Shown here in pieces: positions 43,267 through 52,497 of a DNA stretch of 64,000 nt; positions within the stretch are counted from its first letter, which is position 1, and every line of letters begins with the position of its first letter. The position numbers and the translations under genes were made by a program. The notes below the pieces were generated by a model that was not told the DNA's origin, made no database searches, and saw only the letters and a program-made list of their open reading frames with translations. Source of the stretch: Clostridiales bacterium (GTDB lineage Bacteria; Bacillota; Clostridia; Lachnospirales; WQUN01); assembly GCA_031287685.1 (NCBI GenBank), contig JAITSQ010000030.1, forward strand, positions 1-64,000. Reading direction: 5' to 3'.

Positions 43267-43493
43267 TCCCCGCGCCCCCTTTCGCTCAAATAATCAAGGA
43301 ATAGCGCCGCGCCCGTAAATTTCACGCGGTACGGCTCTAACATACCGTTTTGTCAAGGTGGTTTTTCAAATTTTTTATTTACGGCGAACTACACAAACCG
43401 CCCCGACGGATAGTTGTTTTTTGCGCATTGCGTCCGAAGCTCGGCCAATTTATAGGGAAAATCGCAAATCACCCAAATTTCGGGGAGCTCTTG

Positions 43494-43522
43494 TTGACAT
43501 CTGCGGAATGTATTGATATAAT
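43494..43522 (+). promoter_or_regulatory. Consensus sigma-A promoter facing the surface-protein/TIR operon
   Basis: TTGACA (43494-43499) and TATAAT (43517-43522) are exactly 17 bp apart. The next intact gene to the right starts 477 bp away at 43999. Transcription would first cross the integrase remnant in antisense. It may be a surviving phage promoter that now drives the operon. Confidence 0.7.
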
Positions 43523-43536
43523 AGAAAAGATGTATA

Positions 43537-43900
43537 TTATACTTGTACGGCTTTCGCGATTTTGCGGTACACCTCGTCCTTATCGTCTTGGGTCGCTCCG
43601 AGGTATCGACGGGTTGCAGAAAAGTCCGAGTGATTATAAATCTCCAGTATGACCGCGGTGAGCTTTGCCTTGCCGTTTTTTCTCGGTTGCGGCGGCGCTC
43701 TCGCGGACGCGTTTACGCCCGAAGCCGTACGCGTCCTCCCGCGTCAAGCGGAGCGGGCCGCTGATACGGAGCGCGGTATGTGTACGCCCGTAACAATTAT
43801 GAATATGGTTGCGGATTTCCCCGCGCTTGAGGTAATATTCCGCGAGTTCGAGGACTTGACGCTTGTTTCTGATTGGGTTGGGCGGCTGACATAATGGCGT
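43537..43900 (-). pseudogene. Tyrosine recombinase (phage integrase), internally deleted
   Basis: On the minus strand one frame reads NPIRNKRQVLELAEYYLKR, then TALRISGPLRLTREDAYGF, the catalytic-Arg box of a tyrosine recombinase. A second piece in another frame reads VILEIYNHSDFSATRRYLGA then TQDDKDEVYRKIAKAVQV and stops at 43537; it holds the catalytic Tyr. The stretch with the other catalytic residues between them is gone, so the gene is dead. It marks an old mobile element insertion. Confidence 0.75.
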
Positions 43901-43998
43901 CCTCCTTGGATTATAGAAGCCGGCGCAGCCTTCCGCGGAATACATTACATTAGGTTCGGAGCGGAAGCGGATCTACATACGCTGAAGGGGGTATCGTT

Positions 43999-46900
43999 AT
44001 GAGACTTATTAAAAACATCACGAAAAGGTTTCTGTCGGCCGCGCTCACCGTCACGGTTATGGCGGGGCTTATTACGGTTACGCCGCTGTCGGTGTTTGCG
44101 GATATAAGCTACGTAGACGCGGCGGGGGATGGGAAAACAAGAGCGTCCGCTACCGAGATAACCGGCGGAGAATCTCTCCTGGACATCGCAGCGACCGGCG
44201 CAGGGTGGTACTTTGTAAAAGGGAACGGTGGAGGAGGGATTCCAGCGCCGTCGCCGATTACAATAAACAATTCCGTCAAGATAGACGGAGATGTAAACGT
44301 GATTCTTGAGGACGGCGCCACTCTGACGATATCTGGTGGACTGAGCAGTCTGAGCAGTCTATCAAGCGGCGCAAGCCTTACTATTTGGGGGCAATCAGGC
44401 GGCACGGGAAAGCTGATTGTAAATAGCGGCGCAGAGAACGGTGTGGACCTTACCGGCAATTTGATAATCAACGGCGGGGTAGTTGAAATCACGAGCGCGG
44501 CGAAAGGTATAAGCGCCGAAGGCGACGTAGAAATCCAAGGCGGCGCGAAAGTTACAATCATCAGCGAGGATGTTGGTATATACGCCGGTACTGACATTTT
44601 ATTGGCGACGTCTAATGGCGACCCCGGCGTGACGGTTACATCGACGAATGAGGACACGCCGTCGCTCGAAGCAGCCGCGGCGACTATTAGCAACGACGGA
44701 TACGTGGAGCTGCACGCGAATGTTCGCAAAAAAAGTGACGGTTATCATAAACGTCAATGGATTAAGGTTGGCTCCGAAACAAATTTTGACGACCACGGAG
44801 AGCGAACACGCTTTTTCGCGGGAACCGAAGAAGTAGAGCCGAAAGATTTCGCGTCGCTGGCGTATTATGGTATGACAATCGACCCCGAAGTTCATTCGTT
44901 CGAACCGGCGATTGAAGGTTATACATTAGCTTATGCCGAGGAGCTCGAAACAGCTTTCGAACTGAAGAACGAGTCGACAGAGAGTCTTACCAACGTTACG
45001 GCAGCGCTTAACTCCACGAACGCCTTTAAAATAGTAATTGACAGCATTCCCGGGGACGGCGCTATCCCGCCGGGCGGCGCCTCGACTGTCCGCGTCCGCC
45101 CGGAAACAGGGCTTTCCCCGGGCACATATGTCGACACGCTTGACGTTTCAAGCAACGGGGTTCACGCGCCCGTATTTTTGTCGTTCGTCGTGCACCCCGC
45201 CGCCAAAGATATTTATGCCGAGTACGGTCCCGTTACCGTTTTTCGCCCCTCGGCTGTGGGTTATGACACGGTTTTCATAGACGGCGCGGCCAAAACGATT
45301 ACCGTGGCAAATACGGGCGGCACGGATTTGAAGAATCTCACCGTGACGATTGTCCCTGCGGACGGGGAGGACCCTCATTTTATTATCGCCGAGCCAATCC
45401 CCGACGCCGTCCTTGTCGGGGATATCGGGGAATTTTACATTCAGCCGAAACAGGGCCTTCCCGAGGGGATTTATATAGACACGCTGAAGATAACAGACGG
45501 CGAAGGGCTGAATATCACGCAGGAGCTGATATTTATCGTCGCCTCGCCGGAAATGAATAATCTGGATATTGATTATATGAACGAGCTTATGAGGCAAGAA
45601 TACGGCGCTGAATATATAGATTTGCCGCCTGTTCTGCCCGCCCTCCCGCAAGATTCCGCGTTCATGCGGGAGGTGCGGAACGCGTTCGGCGCGGGGCCGG
45701 TGTCCGCGCTGCCCTCGGAAATTGCCGGGGAGACCACCGACATAGAGCAGGAAATCTATGTGTTCGTAATTAACGAGTTAGACGACGACTTCCGCGCGCT
45801 CTATATCAACGGCGTCAAGCTTACGGAAGGCGACGATTTTATCCATATGCCCCTCCCCGGCGACTGGCGGAGCCTCATTTCAGGGCTAAACGAGGGCAGT
45901 ACGGTTATCGCCGTGAACGGCAAATACATTGTAAATTCAGAAAACAACACGGTGAATACGGTGGCGGCGGAGTTTGACGAGGCGGAAAACGGCGCCATTT
46001 CGATAGTCGCGAAGAATTTCGCCACGAACCTGACCGCGCCTGATCCAGTCACGCCGCCGACGCCGGTCACGCCAGTCACGCCTCCGGTCACGCCGGTTAC
46101 ACCGCCGGTAACACCAGTGACGCCGCCGTCAGGCGGCAGGTCGTCACGGTCGTCGGGTTCGGATACTACGCCGCCGCCCGCAAATACCCCCGCAAATACC
46201 CCCGCGTCGAACGATACGCCGCCGATAGGCAATACGCCCGCGCGGCCGTCCGGCACTATCCCGGCGGGGTCTTTGAACATTACGCCCACGCCGCTGCCCG
46301 GCGACGCGCCGACGGCGGGCAGTGATAACCCAAAGGGCGATATTACTAATGGTGATAACGAAAACGGCGGCGCAAACACCGCCAACACCGACGCAAACGC
46401 CGCGAACGGCGACGATAGCGACGCAAACACCGCGAACAACGCGAACAACGGCTCGAACAACCCCGCAAACAACGCCGCCAACCCCACGGATACAAGTCCC
46501 GAAAACTATACGGCCAATAGCCGGATACTGGACTTCCCGACCGACGCGGACGGCAATTACTACTTTGCGTTGGAAAACAGCGATTCAAACCTTACGTTCC
46601 GGCTTGACCTTCCGCTTGAGGAATTTCGGGAGCTGTATTTGGACGGCGAGCCGCTTACGCCGGGCGAGGACTACGAGACGCGCTCGGGAAGCACGATTGT
46701 GACCATATACGCGAGCCGGCTTGCGAAGCTTGAAAACGGCGCGCGCAAGGTTGAGACGCGGTTTGCCGGCGAGGTTGTGTCGCTGGAGTTTTTATTTGAA
46801 AACAAGGCCGCCGCCAATACCGCCGCTGAAAATACGGGTGCGGACGCGAGGCCTGTACCCCAAGCGGCGGCGGGGAGCGGCGCTGCGCCGGAACCCGTGA

Positions 46901-47004
46901 ATAGCGCGGCTCGGGCGGGAGGATTTCCCGTGGTTTGGGTCGCCGCCGGGGCGGCCGCCGCGTTCGCGATAGCGATGATATTCAGGCGGAGGCGTAAACA
47001 ATGA
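43999..47004 (+). CDS. Large surface protein with beta-helix-like, Ig-like and Pro/Asn-rich regions and a C-terminal membrane anchor
   Basis: A 1001-aa secreted protein. Residues 1-34 form a signal peptide. About 90-230 is repetitive and beta-helix-like (SLTIWGQSGGTGKLIVNSG; LIINGGVVEITSAAKG; VEIQGGAKVTIIS). Two related modules follow (FELKNESTESLTNVTAAL...PGTYVDTLDVSSNG and TVANTGGTDLKNLTVTIV...EGIYIDTLKITDGEG). A linker (about 680-830) is made of VTPPVTP and NTPANTP repeats and then an Asn/Ala/Asp-rich stretch. A last domain (DFPTDADGNYYFALENS) precedes a membrane helix (VVWVAAGAAAAFAIAMIF) and the basic tail RRRRKQ. No LPXTG is seen. GAAGGGGG precedes the ATG. The stop overlaps the TIR gene start by 4 bp. 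Confidence 0.85.
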   Translation: MRLIKNITKRFLSAALTVTVMAGLITVTPLSVFADISYVDAAGDGKTRASATEITGGESLLDIAATGAGWYFVKGNGGGGIPAPSPITINNSVKIDGDVNVILEDGATLTISGGLSSLSSLSSGASLTIWGQSGGTGKLIVNSGAENGVDLTGNLIINGGVVEITSAAKGISAEGDVEIQGGAKVTIISEDVGIYAGTDILLATSNGDPGVTVTSTNEDTPSLEAAAATISNDGYVELHANVRKKSDGYHKRQWIKVGSETNFDDHGERTRFFAGTEEVEPKDFASLAYYGMTIDPEVHSFEPAIEGYTLAYAEELETAFELKNESTESLTNVTAALNSTNAFKIVIDSIPGDGAIPPGGASTVRVRPETGLSPGTYVDTLDVSSNGVHAPVFLSFVVHPAAKDIYAEYGPVTVFRPSAVGYDTVFIDGAAKTITVANTGGTDLKNLTVTIVPADGEDPHFIIAEPIPDAVLVGDIGEFYIQPKQGLPEGIYIDTLKITDGEGLNITQELIFIVASPEMNNLDIDYMNELMRQEYGAEYIDLPPVLPALPQDSAFMREVRNAFGAGPVSALPSEIAGETTDIEQEIYVFVINELDDDFRALYINGVKLTEGDDFIHMPLPGDWRSLISGLNEGSTVIAVNGKYIVNSENNTVNTVAAEFDEAENGAISIVAKNFATNLTAPDPVTPPTPVTPVTPPVTPVTPPVTPVTPPSGGRSSRSSGSDTTPPPANTPANTPASNDTPPIGNTPARPSGTIPAGSLNITPTPLPGDAPTAGSDNPKGDITNGDNENGGANTANTDANAANGDDSDANTANNANNGSNNPANNAANPTDTSPENYTANSRILDFPTDADGNYYFALENSDSNLTFRLDLPLEEFRELYLDGEPLTPGEDYETRSGSTIVTIYASRLAKLENGARKVETRFAGEVVSLEFLFENKAAANTAAENTGADARPVPQAAAGSGAAPEPVNSAARAGGFPVVWVAAGAAAAFAIAMIFRRRRKQ

Positions 47005-49778
47005 GGTATAACGCGTTTATAAGCTACCGCCACGGCGGACTGGACGGGCTTGTGGCGGAACGCCTTCACAAGCTGCTGGAAACGTACCGCATACCGAGGG
47101 AGATACAGAAGAAAACGGGGCGGAGGCGCGTTGAGCGCGTGTTTCGCGACAGGGACGAACTGCCCACGTCGTCTAACCTTTCGCAAAGCATTAACGACGC
47201 GCTGGAGAGTTCGGAGTTTTTGCTGTTAATTTGTTCGCCCAGATTGCTTGAATCAATGTGGTGTATGCGCGAGGTCGAGCTTTTCAGCCAACTCCACGGC
47301 AAAGATAAAATTATCGCGCTGCTCGTCGACGGCGAGCCGGACGAGGCGTTTCCGCCCAGCATTAGAATCAGAGAAGTTGACGACGGCAGCGGCGGCGGCG
47401 CGACGATTGAAGTTGAGCCGCTTGCCGCCGACATTCGCGCCGCGACTTGGAAAAAGTCGCTCAAGCTGCTGAACCAAGAGAAATTGCGTCTGCTCGCGCC
47501 CGTTCTGGGGTGCGGCTATGATGATTTGCGCCAGCGCCACCGGGAGCGCAAACGTCTGCAAATTATGACCGCAGGCGGCTCCGCGCTTGCGGTTTCGCTT
47601 GCTTTCGGGAGCTTTTCGACGTATCAATATTTGCAAATAAATAAGCAAATGCAGCTTAAACTGCGTAACCAGTCGTATGTTTTATCTGAATACGCGCAAA
47701 ACGCTCTTGCGGACGGCGACCCGGAAACCGCGATTTTGCTCGCGCTCGCGGGGCTTCCCAAGAATAATGACCGGCCGTATGTTTCAGCCGCCGAGCGGGC
47801 GCTTGCCGACGCGCTCGGCGTGTACGACTTGTCCGACGGCTTTGTCCCGTCAAAAACGGTGGATTTACCCGCCGCCCCAAACAGCGTGGCTCTCTCGCCC
47901 GACGGCAGGTACGCGGCGGCGGTATATCCGTACAGCGCCGCGATATTCGACACGGAAACCGCCGCCATAGTCGATACACTGCCAACCGTAGGGAGCACGC
48001 TGGCCCGCGCGGAGTTTACGCCTGACGGCAGGCTGCTTTACGCGGCGGCGGGAGGGCTTACGTCGTATGACGTCGCGCGAAAAAAGGCCGTATGGACAAA
48101 TGAGGCCGCCACCGAATTTGCCGTCGCGGCGGACGGAAGCCTTATAGCCGCGATATACAAAGACGGAAACACGGCGGCGGTTTATGGCGGCGACGGCGAG
48201 AAAAAAGGGGAAATAGATTTTGGCGCGCGCAAATTTATGTATCCCGGCGACGACACATATGTAAATCCTCACAATTCGCTGTTTGCGCTGAACCGCGACG
48301 GCACGAGGCTTGCGGTTAGTTTCGCGGACGGAAGCGTCAGCGTGTTCGACACGTCAAGCGGCGCTGAAACCCCTATCCTGAACCCGTCTGACGTCTCGCG
48401 TTTTGAGGGCGGTTTCGACGGCAGCGGCGCGTACCTCGCTCTTTCGGCGACGGCAAACTCGCCTTTCCGCTCTGATTTTATGGTGGTCGACCTGGACGCT
48501 ATGTCGATAATCGCGTCCGAGTCAAACGAATTGTACGCCTATAAAGTATACGCGGATAACGGGATATACCGCGCGCTTAACAACAATTTGGCGGAGGTTC
48601 GCCCCGCGAAGGGCGGCGTTACGAAAACAAGCGTACTCACGGTTGACGCGAAAATCGTCTCTGTACATAAATACGGCGACTCGTTTGTTGTTTCGGACGC
48701 CCGAGGCGGATATTATTTCACAAAATATAACGCCGCTCTGCAATCACGGCAACGCGGGAAACAGTATAATTCCTCATATGTGTGCGAGTTTTTGGCTATC
48801 GGGGAAAACGCCGCCCTGACCGCCGGATATGATTCGGGCAAGGTCAGAATCTTGAAATGGCGCGGCGGCGGCGCTAAGAATTTGCTGAAGCTCGGAGACG
48901 ATTTAGATTTCCGGCAGAACGAGCTTCAAGCGTTTGTCGGCGAAAACAGAGTTTTGCTTTACTCGGCGGAGCGTTTTTGGCTATACGACAAATCCGGCGC
49001 CGAGCTTGCGCGGGGAGATTTCCCCGACAGCGGCGGTATAACCGACAAACGCCACGACAGGGCGACCGGGAATTTAGCCGTGCTGTACGAAAACGCCCTG
49101 CGAATATATTCGGGAGAAACCGGGGCGCTGACGCTTGAAAAAACTGGTATATCCAATGTTGTTTATACGCAAAACGGCGTTTTTTTCAATGAAAACGGCG
49201 CGGAGGGCGTTGTAAATATAAGCGGCGCGGAGGTCTCGGCGGCAAACGCTGAAAACATTGTCGGAATGTCGTCTGACGGTTCGTATTTCGCGAATTCAGA
49301 TAATGAAAGAAGAGTGGGTTTTTATAACGCCGCCGGCGGGCCGCCGCTTTTTACAGCCGAAACGCAAGGGAAAACCGAGGTTTATTTTGCGCGTGACAAT
49401 AGCTTTGCCGTGGTATTCTCCTGGCACGGAACGCCTGTCGTATACGCTCTGCCGAGGGGAGAAAAACTGAAAAACCTTAACAAGACCGACGCGCTTGCCG
49501 AGGTTTTTGAAACGGAAAAATATCTGATAACCCGATATATAGGAACAACCAACGGCACCTACGCGCTGTTACTTGATAAGAAGACATTTGAGCCGCTGGC
49601 GTATCTGCCGCAATTTGTCGATATGCCGAGTGAAAATACCTTTTGCGCTTTAGACGCGGGCCGCTCGCTCCGACAGGGGGAGCTTTACACATATGACGCG
49701 CTTGCCGAGTTAGCCGACAGCGAGCTTGACGGAAAAACGCTGACGGCGGAGCAGGTGGAATTGTATCACGCTGATTAA
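47001..49778 (+). CDS. TIR-domain transmembrane protein with beta-propeller
   Basis: A 925-aa protein in three parts. Residues 1-125 form a TIR domain (YNAFISYRHGGLDGLVAERL; VFRDRDELP; SEFLLLICSPRLLESMWCMR). Glu91, four residues after Trp87, fits the catalytic Glu of NAD-cleaving TIR enzymes. Residues 187-209 are a membrane helix. The rest has repeated WD40/YVTN-like blades (VALSPDGRYAAAVYPYSAAI; LFALNRDGTRLAVSFADGSV). With the basic RHRERKR before the helix, the TIR part should lie in the cytosol and the propeller outside. The start overlaps the surface protein stop (ATGA). This suggests an outside sensor joined to an inside effector. A defence or signalling role is inferred, not shown. Confidence 0.85.
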   Translation: MRYNAFISYRHGGLDGLVAERLHKLLETYRIPREIQKKTGRRRVERVFRDRDELPTSSNLSQSINDALESSEFLLLICSPRLLESMWCMREVELFSQLHGKDKIIALLVDGEPDEAFPPSIRIREVDDGSGGGATIEVEPLAADIRAATWKKSLKLLNQEKLRLLAPVLGCGYDDLRQRHRERKRLQIMTAGGSALAVSLAFGSFSTYQYLQINKQMQLKLRNQSYVLSEYAQNALADGDPETAILLALAGLPKNNDRPYVSAAERALADALGVYDLSDGFVPSKTVDLPAAPNSVALSPDGRYAAAVYPYSAAIFDTETAAIVDTLPTVGSTLARAEFTPDGRLLYAAAGGLTSYDVARKKAVWTNEAATEFAVAADGSLIAAIYKDGNTAAVYGGDGEKKGEIDFGARKFMYPGDDTYVNPHNSLFALNRDGTRLAVSFADGSVSVFDTSSGAETPILNPSDVSRFEGGFDGSGAYLALSATANSPFRSDFMVVDLDAMSIIASESNELYAYKVYADNGIYRALNNNLAEVRPAKGGVTKTSVLTVDAKIVSVHKYGDSFVVSDARGGYYFTKYNAALQSRQRGKQYNSSYVCEFLAIGENAALTAGYDSGKVRILKWRGGGAKNLLKLGDDLDFRQNELQAFVGENRVLLYSAERFWLYDKSGAELARGDFPDSGGITDKRHDRATGNLAVLYENALRIYSGETGALTLEKTGISNVVYTQNGVFFNENGAEGVVNISGAEVSAANAENIVGMSSDGSYFANSDNERRVGFYNAAGGPPLFTAETQGKTEVYFARDNSFAVVFSWHGTPVVYALPRGEKLKNLNKTDALAEVFETEKYLITRYIGTTNGTYALLLDKKTFEPLAYLPQFVDMPSENTFCALDAGRSLRQGELYTYDALAELADSELDGKTLTAEQVELYHAD

Positions 49779-50000
49779 AAAGAAGGGTGTTTTGGTTTGT
49801 CTGAACCTTTTCAGACAAACCAAAACACCGGGCAAGAAGGTGGCTTTTTGGCGGGGCAGACACGGCCGCCCGGCCAGCAACCGAAGGTTGCGAGAGGGCA
49901 GACACGGCCGCCCGGTTATTAACCCGGAGACGCGTTTAGGTTTTGCGCGGCGACAAGCGCGAAACCTGCGTCGGAGGGCCGCCAAAAAACACCGAGCGAC
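49779..50000. repeat. Composite palindromic repeat region
   Basis: It starts with a unit AGAAGGGTGTTTT, stem GGTTTGTCTGAAC/TTCAGACAAACC, CACCGGGCAAGAAGG. A nested palindrome follows: GGCTTTTTGGCGG at the left and CCGCCAAAAAACACCGAGC at the right enclose AGACACGGCCGCCCGG twice, GCAACCGAAGGTTGC, and AACCCGGAGACGCGTTTAGG with GCGAAACCTGCGTCGGAGG. About 80 bp of the inner part recur at 52239-52320. Confidence 0.8.
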
Positions 50001-50019
50001 TACAAAGGAGTGGAACAAA

Positions 50020-51528
50020 ATGGATCTGAAAGATTTTTTGGAATACAAGAAAATCGCGCTCTTGTGCCACAACATCCCCGACGCGGATACTGTCGGCTCG
50101 GCGTTCGCGCTCGGGCAGTATCTGACTTCACTCGGCGCGGAAGTCATTCTGATTTACGGCGGCTGGGAAAAAATTTCCAAGCCGAGCCTTGTGATGATGA
50201 TTGACAATTTGAATATTGAAATCCAGTACACAAAGGAATTTCCGACAGATGTTGACGCGCTGATAACCGTTGATTGTCAATACGGCGCGGGCAACGTGCA
50301 AAAATACGAGCTTCCCGGCGAATTGCCCGTTTTCGCAATCGACCACCACCGCGCCGAAATCGCGGAGAGCGAACGGACAAATATTCAGCCGCAGCTTGGG
50401 GCTTGCGCGACGCTTGTGTGGGATTTATTGCGCCGCGCGGGCTTTGACATTGACGGCGACTATCGTGTGTTAAACGCGCTGTATTACGCGCTTTACTCCG
50501 ATACGAACGGCCTGGCGGAGCTTCGCCACCCGCTCGACCGCGACTTGGCCGATTTACGCTATGACCGAGGACTTATACGCAAGCTGAGGAACTCCGCGAT
50601 TACCATTGAGGAGCTCCACATAGTGGGCGATATGCTGAAAAACCGCGAAATCCGAGCCAATATCGGGCTTTTCGCGTCGGAACCTTGCGACCCGAATTTG
50701 CTTGGATTTGCGAGCGATATTGCGCAGCAGACGGCGAAGCTGGATTGTTGCGTGATGTTTTCGCGTCAAAATAACGGCGGATTGAAATTGTCAATTCGCA
50801 GCAGCGCGCGTGAGATTATGGCAAACGAAATCGCGGAATTTCTCTGCCGGGGCGTGGGCGGCGGCGGCGGCAACCTTGAAAAAGCGGGCGGTTTCCTCGG
50901 CGGGCGCGACATTGAGCGGCTCGGCACGGGAGAAACGCCCGAAGAATATCTGGGGCGCCGAACCGACGAATATCTCGCGAATTACGACCATATCTACGCC
51001 GGCGAAACGCCTGTGGATTTCGCGTCAATGCCGCTCTATCGCAAGCTGACGCGCCGCGTCGGTTACGCAAGAAGTATTGACATTTTTCCCGACAAAACAA
51101 AGATGACAATTCGCACGCTTGAGGGCGATATTGACATAGTCGCGGCGGCTGATATTTACCTGATGATTGGCGTTTTAGGCGAAGTTTACCCGATAAAGCG
51201 CGAAACCTTTGAAAAAAGTTACAACGCTTTTGACGAGCCGTTTGGTGAAAATTTGGAGTACGTTCCGACCGTGATTGACAGGATGTCCGGAGACAAGCAC
51301 AAGATTTTGCCCTGCGCGAAGAGCTGTGTTCCCAGAGGCGAGAAGCTTATCCGCGCGGCGGAGCTGGAGCGTGACACGAAGGTGTTTACGCGGTGGGACA
51401 CGGAGAAATATTTCTGCGGCGTGAAAGGCGACTTCCTCGCCGCGAATGACGGCGTAACCGATGATTGCTATGTCATCCGGCGCGATATTTTTCTTGAGAC
51501 GTATGAACGTATCTATCGCGATTGTTAA
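50020..51528 (+). CDS. DHH-family phosphoesterase with extra C-terminal domain
   Basis: A 502-aa DHH/DHHA1 protein. Motif I is CHNIPDADTVGSAFALG (His17, Asp21, Asp23), motif II VDCQYG, and the DHH motif is FAIDHHRAE (Asp108-His109-His110). The DHHA1-like glycine motif is RGVGGGGGNLEKAGG. Such enzymes cut oligoribonucleotides (NrnA) or cyclic dinucleotides. The first 330 residues match NrnA in size, but about 150 further residues (DIFPDKTKMTIRTLEGDID onwards) form an added domain. I chose the ATG at 50020 with AAAGGAG; a frame open from 49792 is translated repeat. An in-frame remnant follows its stop. Confidence 0.85.
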   Translation: MDLKDFLEYKKIALLCHNIPDADTVGSAFALGQYLTSLGAEVILIYGGWEKISKPSLVMMIDNLNIEIQYTKEFPTDVDALITVDCQYGAGNVQKYELPGELPVFAIDHHRAEIAESERTNIQPQLGACATLVWDLLRRAGFDIDGDYRVLNALYYALYSDTNGLAELRHPLDRDLADLRYDRGLIRKLRNSAITIEELHIVGDMLKNREIRANIGLFASEPCDPNLLGFASDIAQQTAKLDCCVMFSRQNNGGLKLSIRSSAREIMANEIAEFLCRGVGGGGGNLEKAGGFLGGRDIERLGTGETPEEYLGRRTDEYLANYDHIYAGETPVDFASMPLYRKLTRRVGYARSIDIFPDKTKMTIRTLEGDIDIVAAADIYLMIGVLGEVYPIKRETFEKSYNAFDEPFGENLEYVPTVIDRMSGDKHKILPCAKSCVPRGEKLIRAAELERDTKVFTRWDTEKYFCGVKGDFLAANDGVTDDCYVIRRDIFLETYERIYRDC

Positions 51529-51750
51529 GGGCAAGGCGCCGCCTCTCTTGAGCCCGCTGTAAACACGGGCAAGGTCGGCGCGCCCGCGTTTAAGTATCTA
51601 TATTACGGACATCAAACCTGCATCGGCGGCAAAGAGGTCACAAGCCGCAACCTGAACGGCTCTGCCGCCATTCCGTTCAGCGAGTTAAAGGCGTTCGGCG
51701 AGGTGAAGTTCGATAACGCCGCGCGAAGCGGTACGCTCACTATAAAATAA
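51529..51750 (+). pseudogene. C-terminal remnant of an unknown protein
   Basis: Directly after the DHH stop the same frame stays open for 73 codons: ASLEPAVNTGKVGAPAFKYL, GHQTCIGGKEVTSRNLNGS, AIPFSELKAFGEVKFDNAA and RSGTLTIK, then a stop. It is protein-like and of a surface or stalk style, but has no start codon or ribosome site. It is followed by a good terminator, which suggests the end of a former gene. Whether it once belonged to the DHH gene is unclear. Confidence 0.45.
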
Positions 51751-51758
51751 CCAAAACC

Positions 51759-51793
51759 AAAAAGGACGCTGCCGCCGCGCAACGTCCTTTTCT
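51759..51793 (+). terminator. Intrinsic terminator
   Basis: Stem AAAAGGACG / CGTCCTTTT around a GC-rich loop, 10 bp after the remnant stop codon. Confidence 0.8.
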
Positions 51794-51939
51794 ATGCAAA
51801 CCTGTCTGACCGCCAACCCTTGATTTTGCGGCGTTTGGTCTTGCTTCGTTACGCCTCCTGCCCATTCGCGCGAGGGATATCGCAGGGTCGGCATATCTAG
51901 CCAACGGAGGTTATCGAAAATGAGCGGCAGCTTGGATTA

Positions 51940-52077
51940 ATGAATGATTCGGACGTCGTTGACGAGCCGTTGGCTTTGCGCGAGGTACACGCAATCCGGC
52001 TTATGATTTATGATGAAACGGAATATATGACGCCGGAGGAACACTCTCGGTATTATAGCAATTTTACAAAACGTTGA
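51940..52077 (+). pseudogene. Small ORF cut by the inverted-repeat element
   Basis: The frame reads MNDSDVVDEPLALREVHAIR then LMIYDETEYMTPEEHSRYY and continues SNFTKR into the left inverted repeat at 52054. It resembles small conserved Clostridia proteins with HxIR and MTPEE motifs often found beside mobile genes. The usual C-terminus is missing because the element begins within it. No good ribosome site precedes the ATG; the frame is open 7 codons further back. Confidence 0.45.
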
Positions 52078-52130
52078 CTGCTGGCGCGGAGCGGAAAATC
52101 GGCGGCAAGAAGGTGGCTTTTTCGGCAGGC

Positions 52131-52497
52131 ATTAGTGCCGAAAAATCGCCGGGCAAGAAGGCGGCTTTTTCGGCGGGCCAACTTGCTCGGTGTTTTGGAT
52201 TGTCTAAAAAGATTTAGACAATCCAAAGCCCCCTTCTTGGCCGCCCGGTTTTAACCCGGAGACGCGTTTAGGTTTTGCGCGGCTTTAGGCGCAAAACTTG
52301 CGTCGGAGGGCCGGCAAGCGAGGCTTGCGAGAGGGCAGCAGCGCCGAAAAAACGCCGATAAGAAGGTGGCTTTTTCGGCAGGCATTAGTGCCGAAAAAAC
52401 GCCGATTTTAGGCCGTTTTTCGCGAAGAAGGGGGCTTTCATTTGTCTAAACTTGCTTTAGACAAATGAAAACACCGAGCAACGCCGACAGTCCACGA
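52131..52497. repeat. Dense palindromic repeat cluster
   Basis: Five or more units in series: stems TTTTTCGGCAGGC..GTGCCGAAAAA, TTGGATTGTCTAAA/TTTAGACAATCC, the large nested palindrome CCCGGTTTTAACCCGG...TTGCGTCGGAGGGCC shared with 49895-49985, again TTTTTCGGCAGGCATTAGTG, and TTCATTTGTCTAAA/TTTAGACAAATGAA. They are joined by the constant AAGAAGG and CACCGAGCAA flanks. Confidence 0.8.

Noticed and set aside
49779-50000. Integron attC sites or cassettes
   Set aside because: The palindromes lack the R box cores (GTTRRRY type), and there is no integron integrase; the flanks differ from attC layout.
49792-50019. N-terminal extension of the DHH protein
   Set aside because: It is translated repeat sequence; AAAGGAG and the family start lie at 50004-50022.
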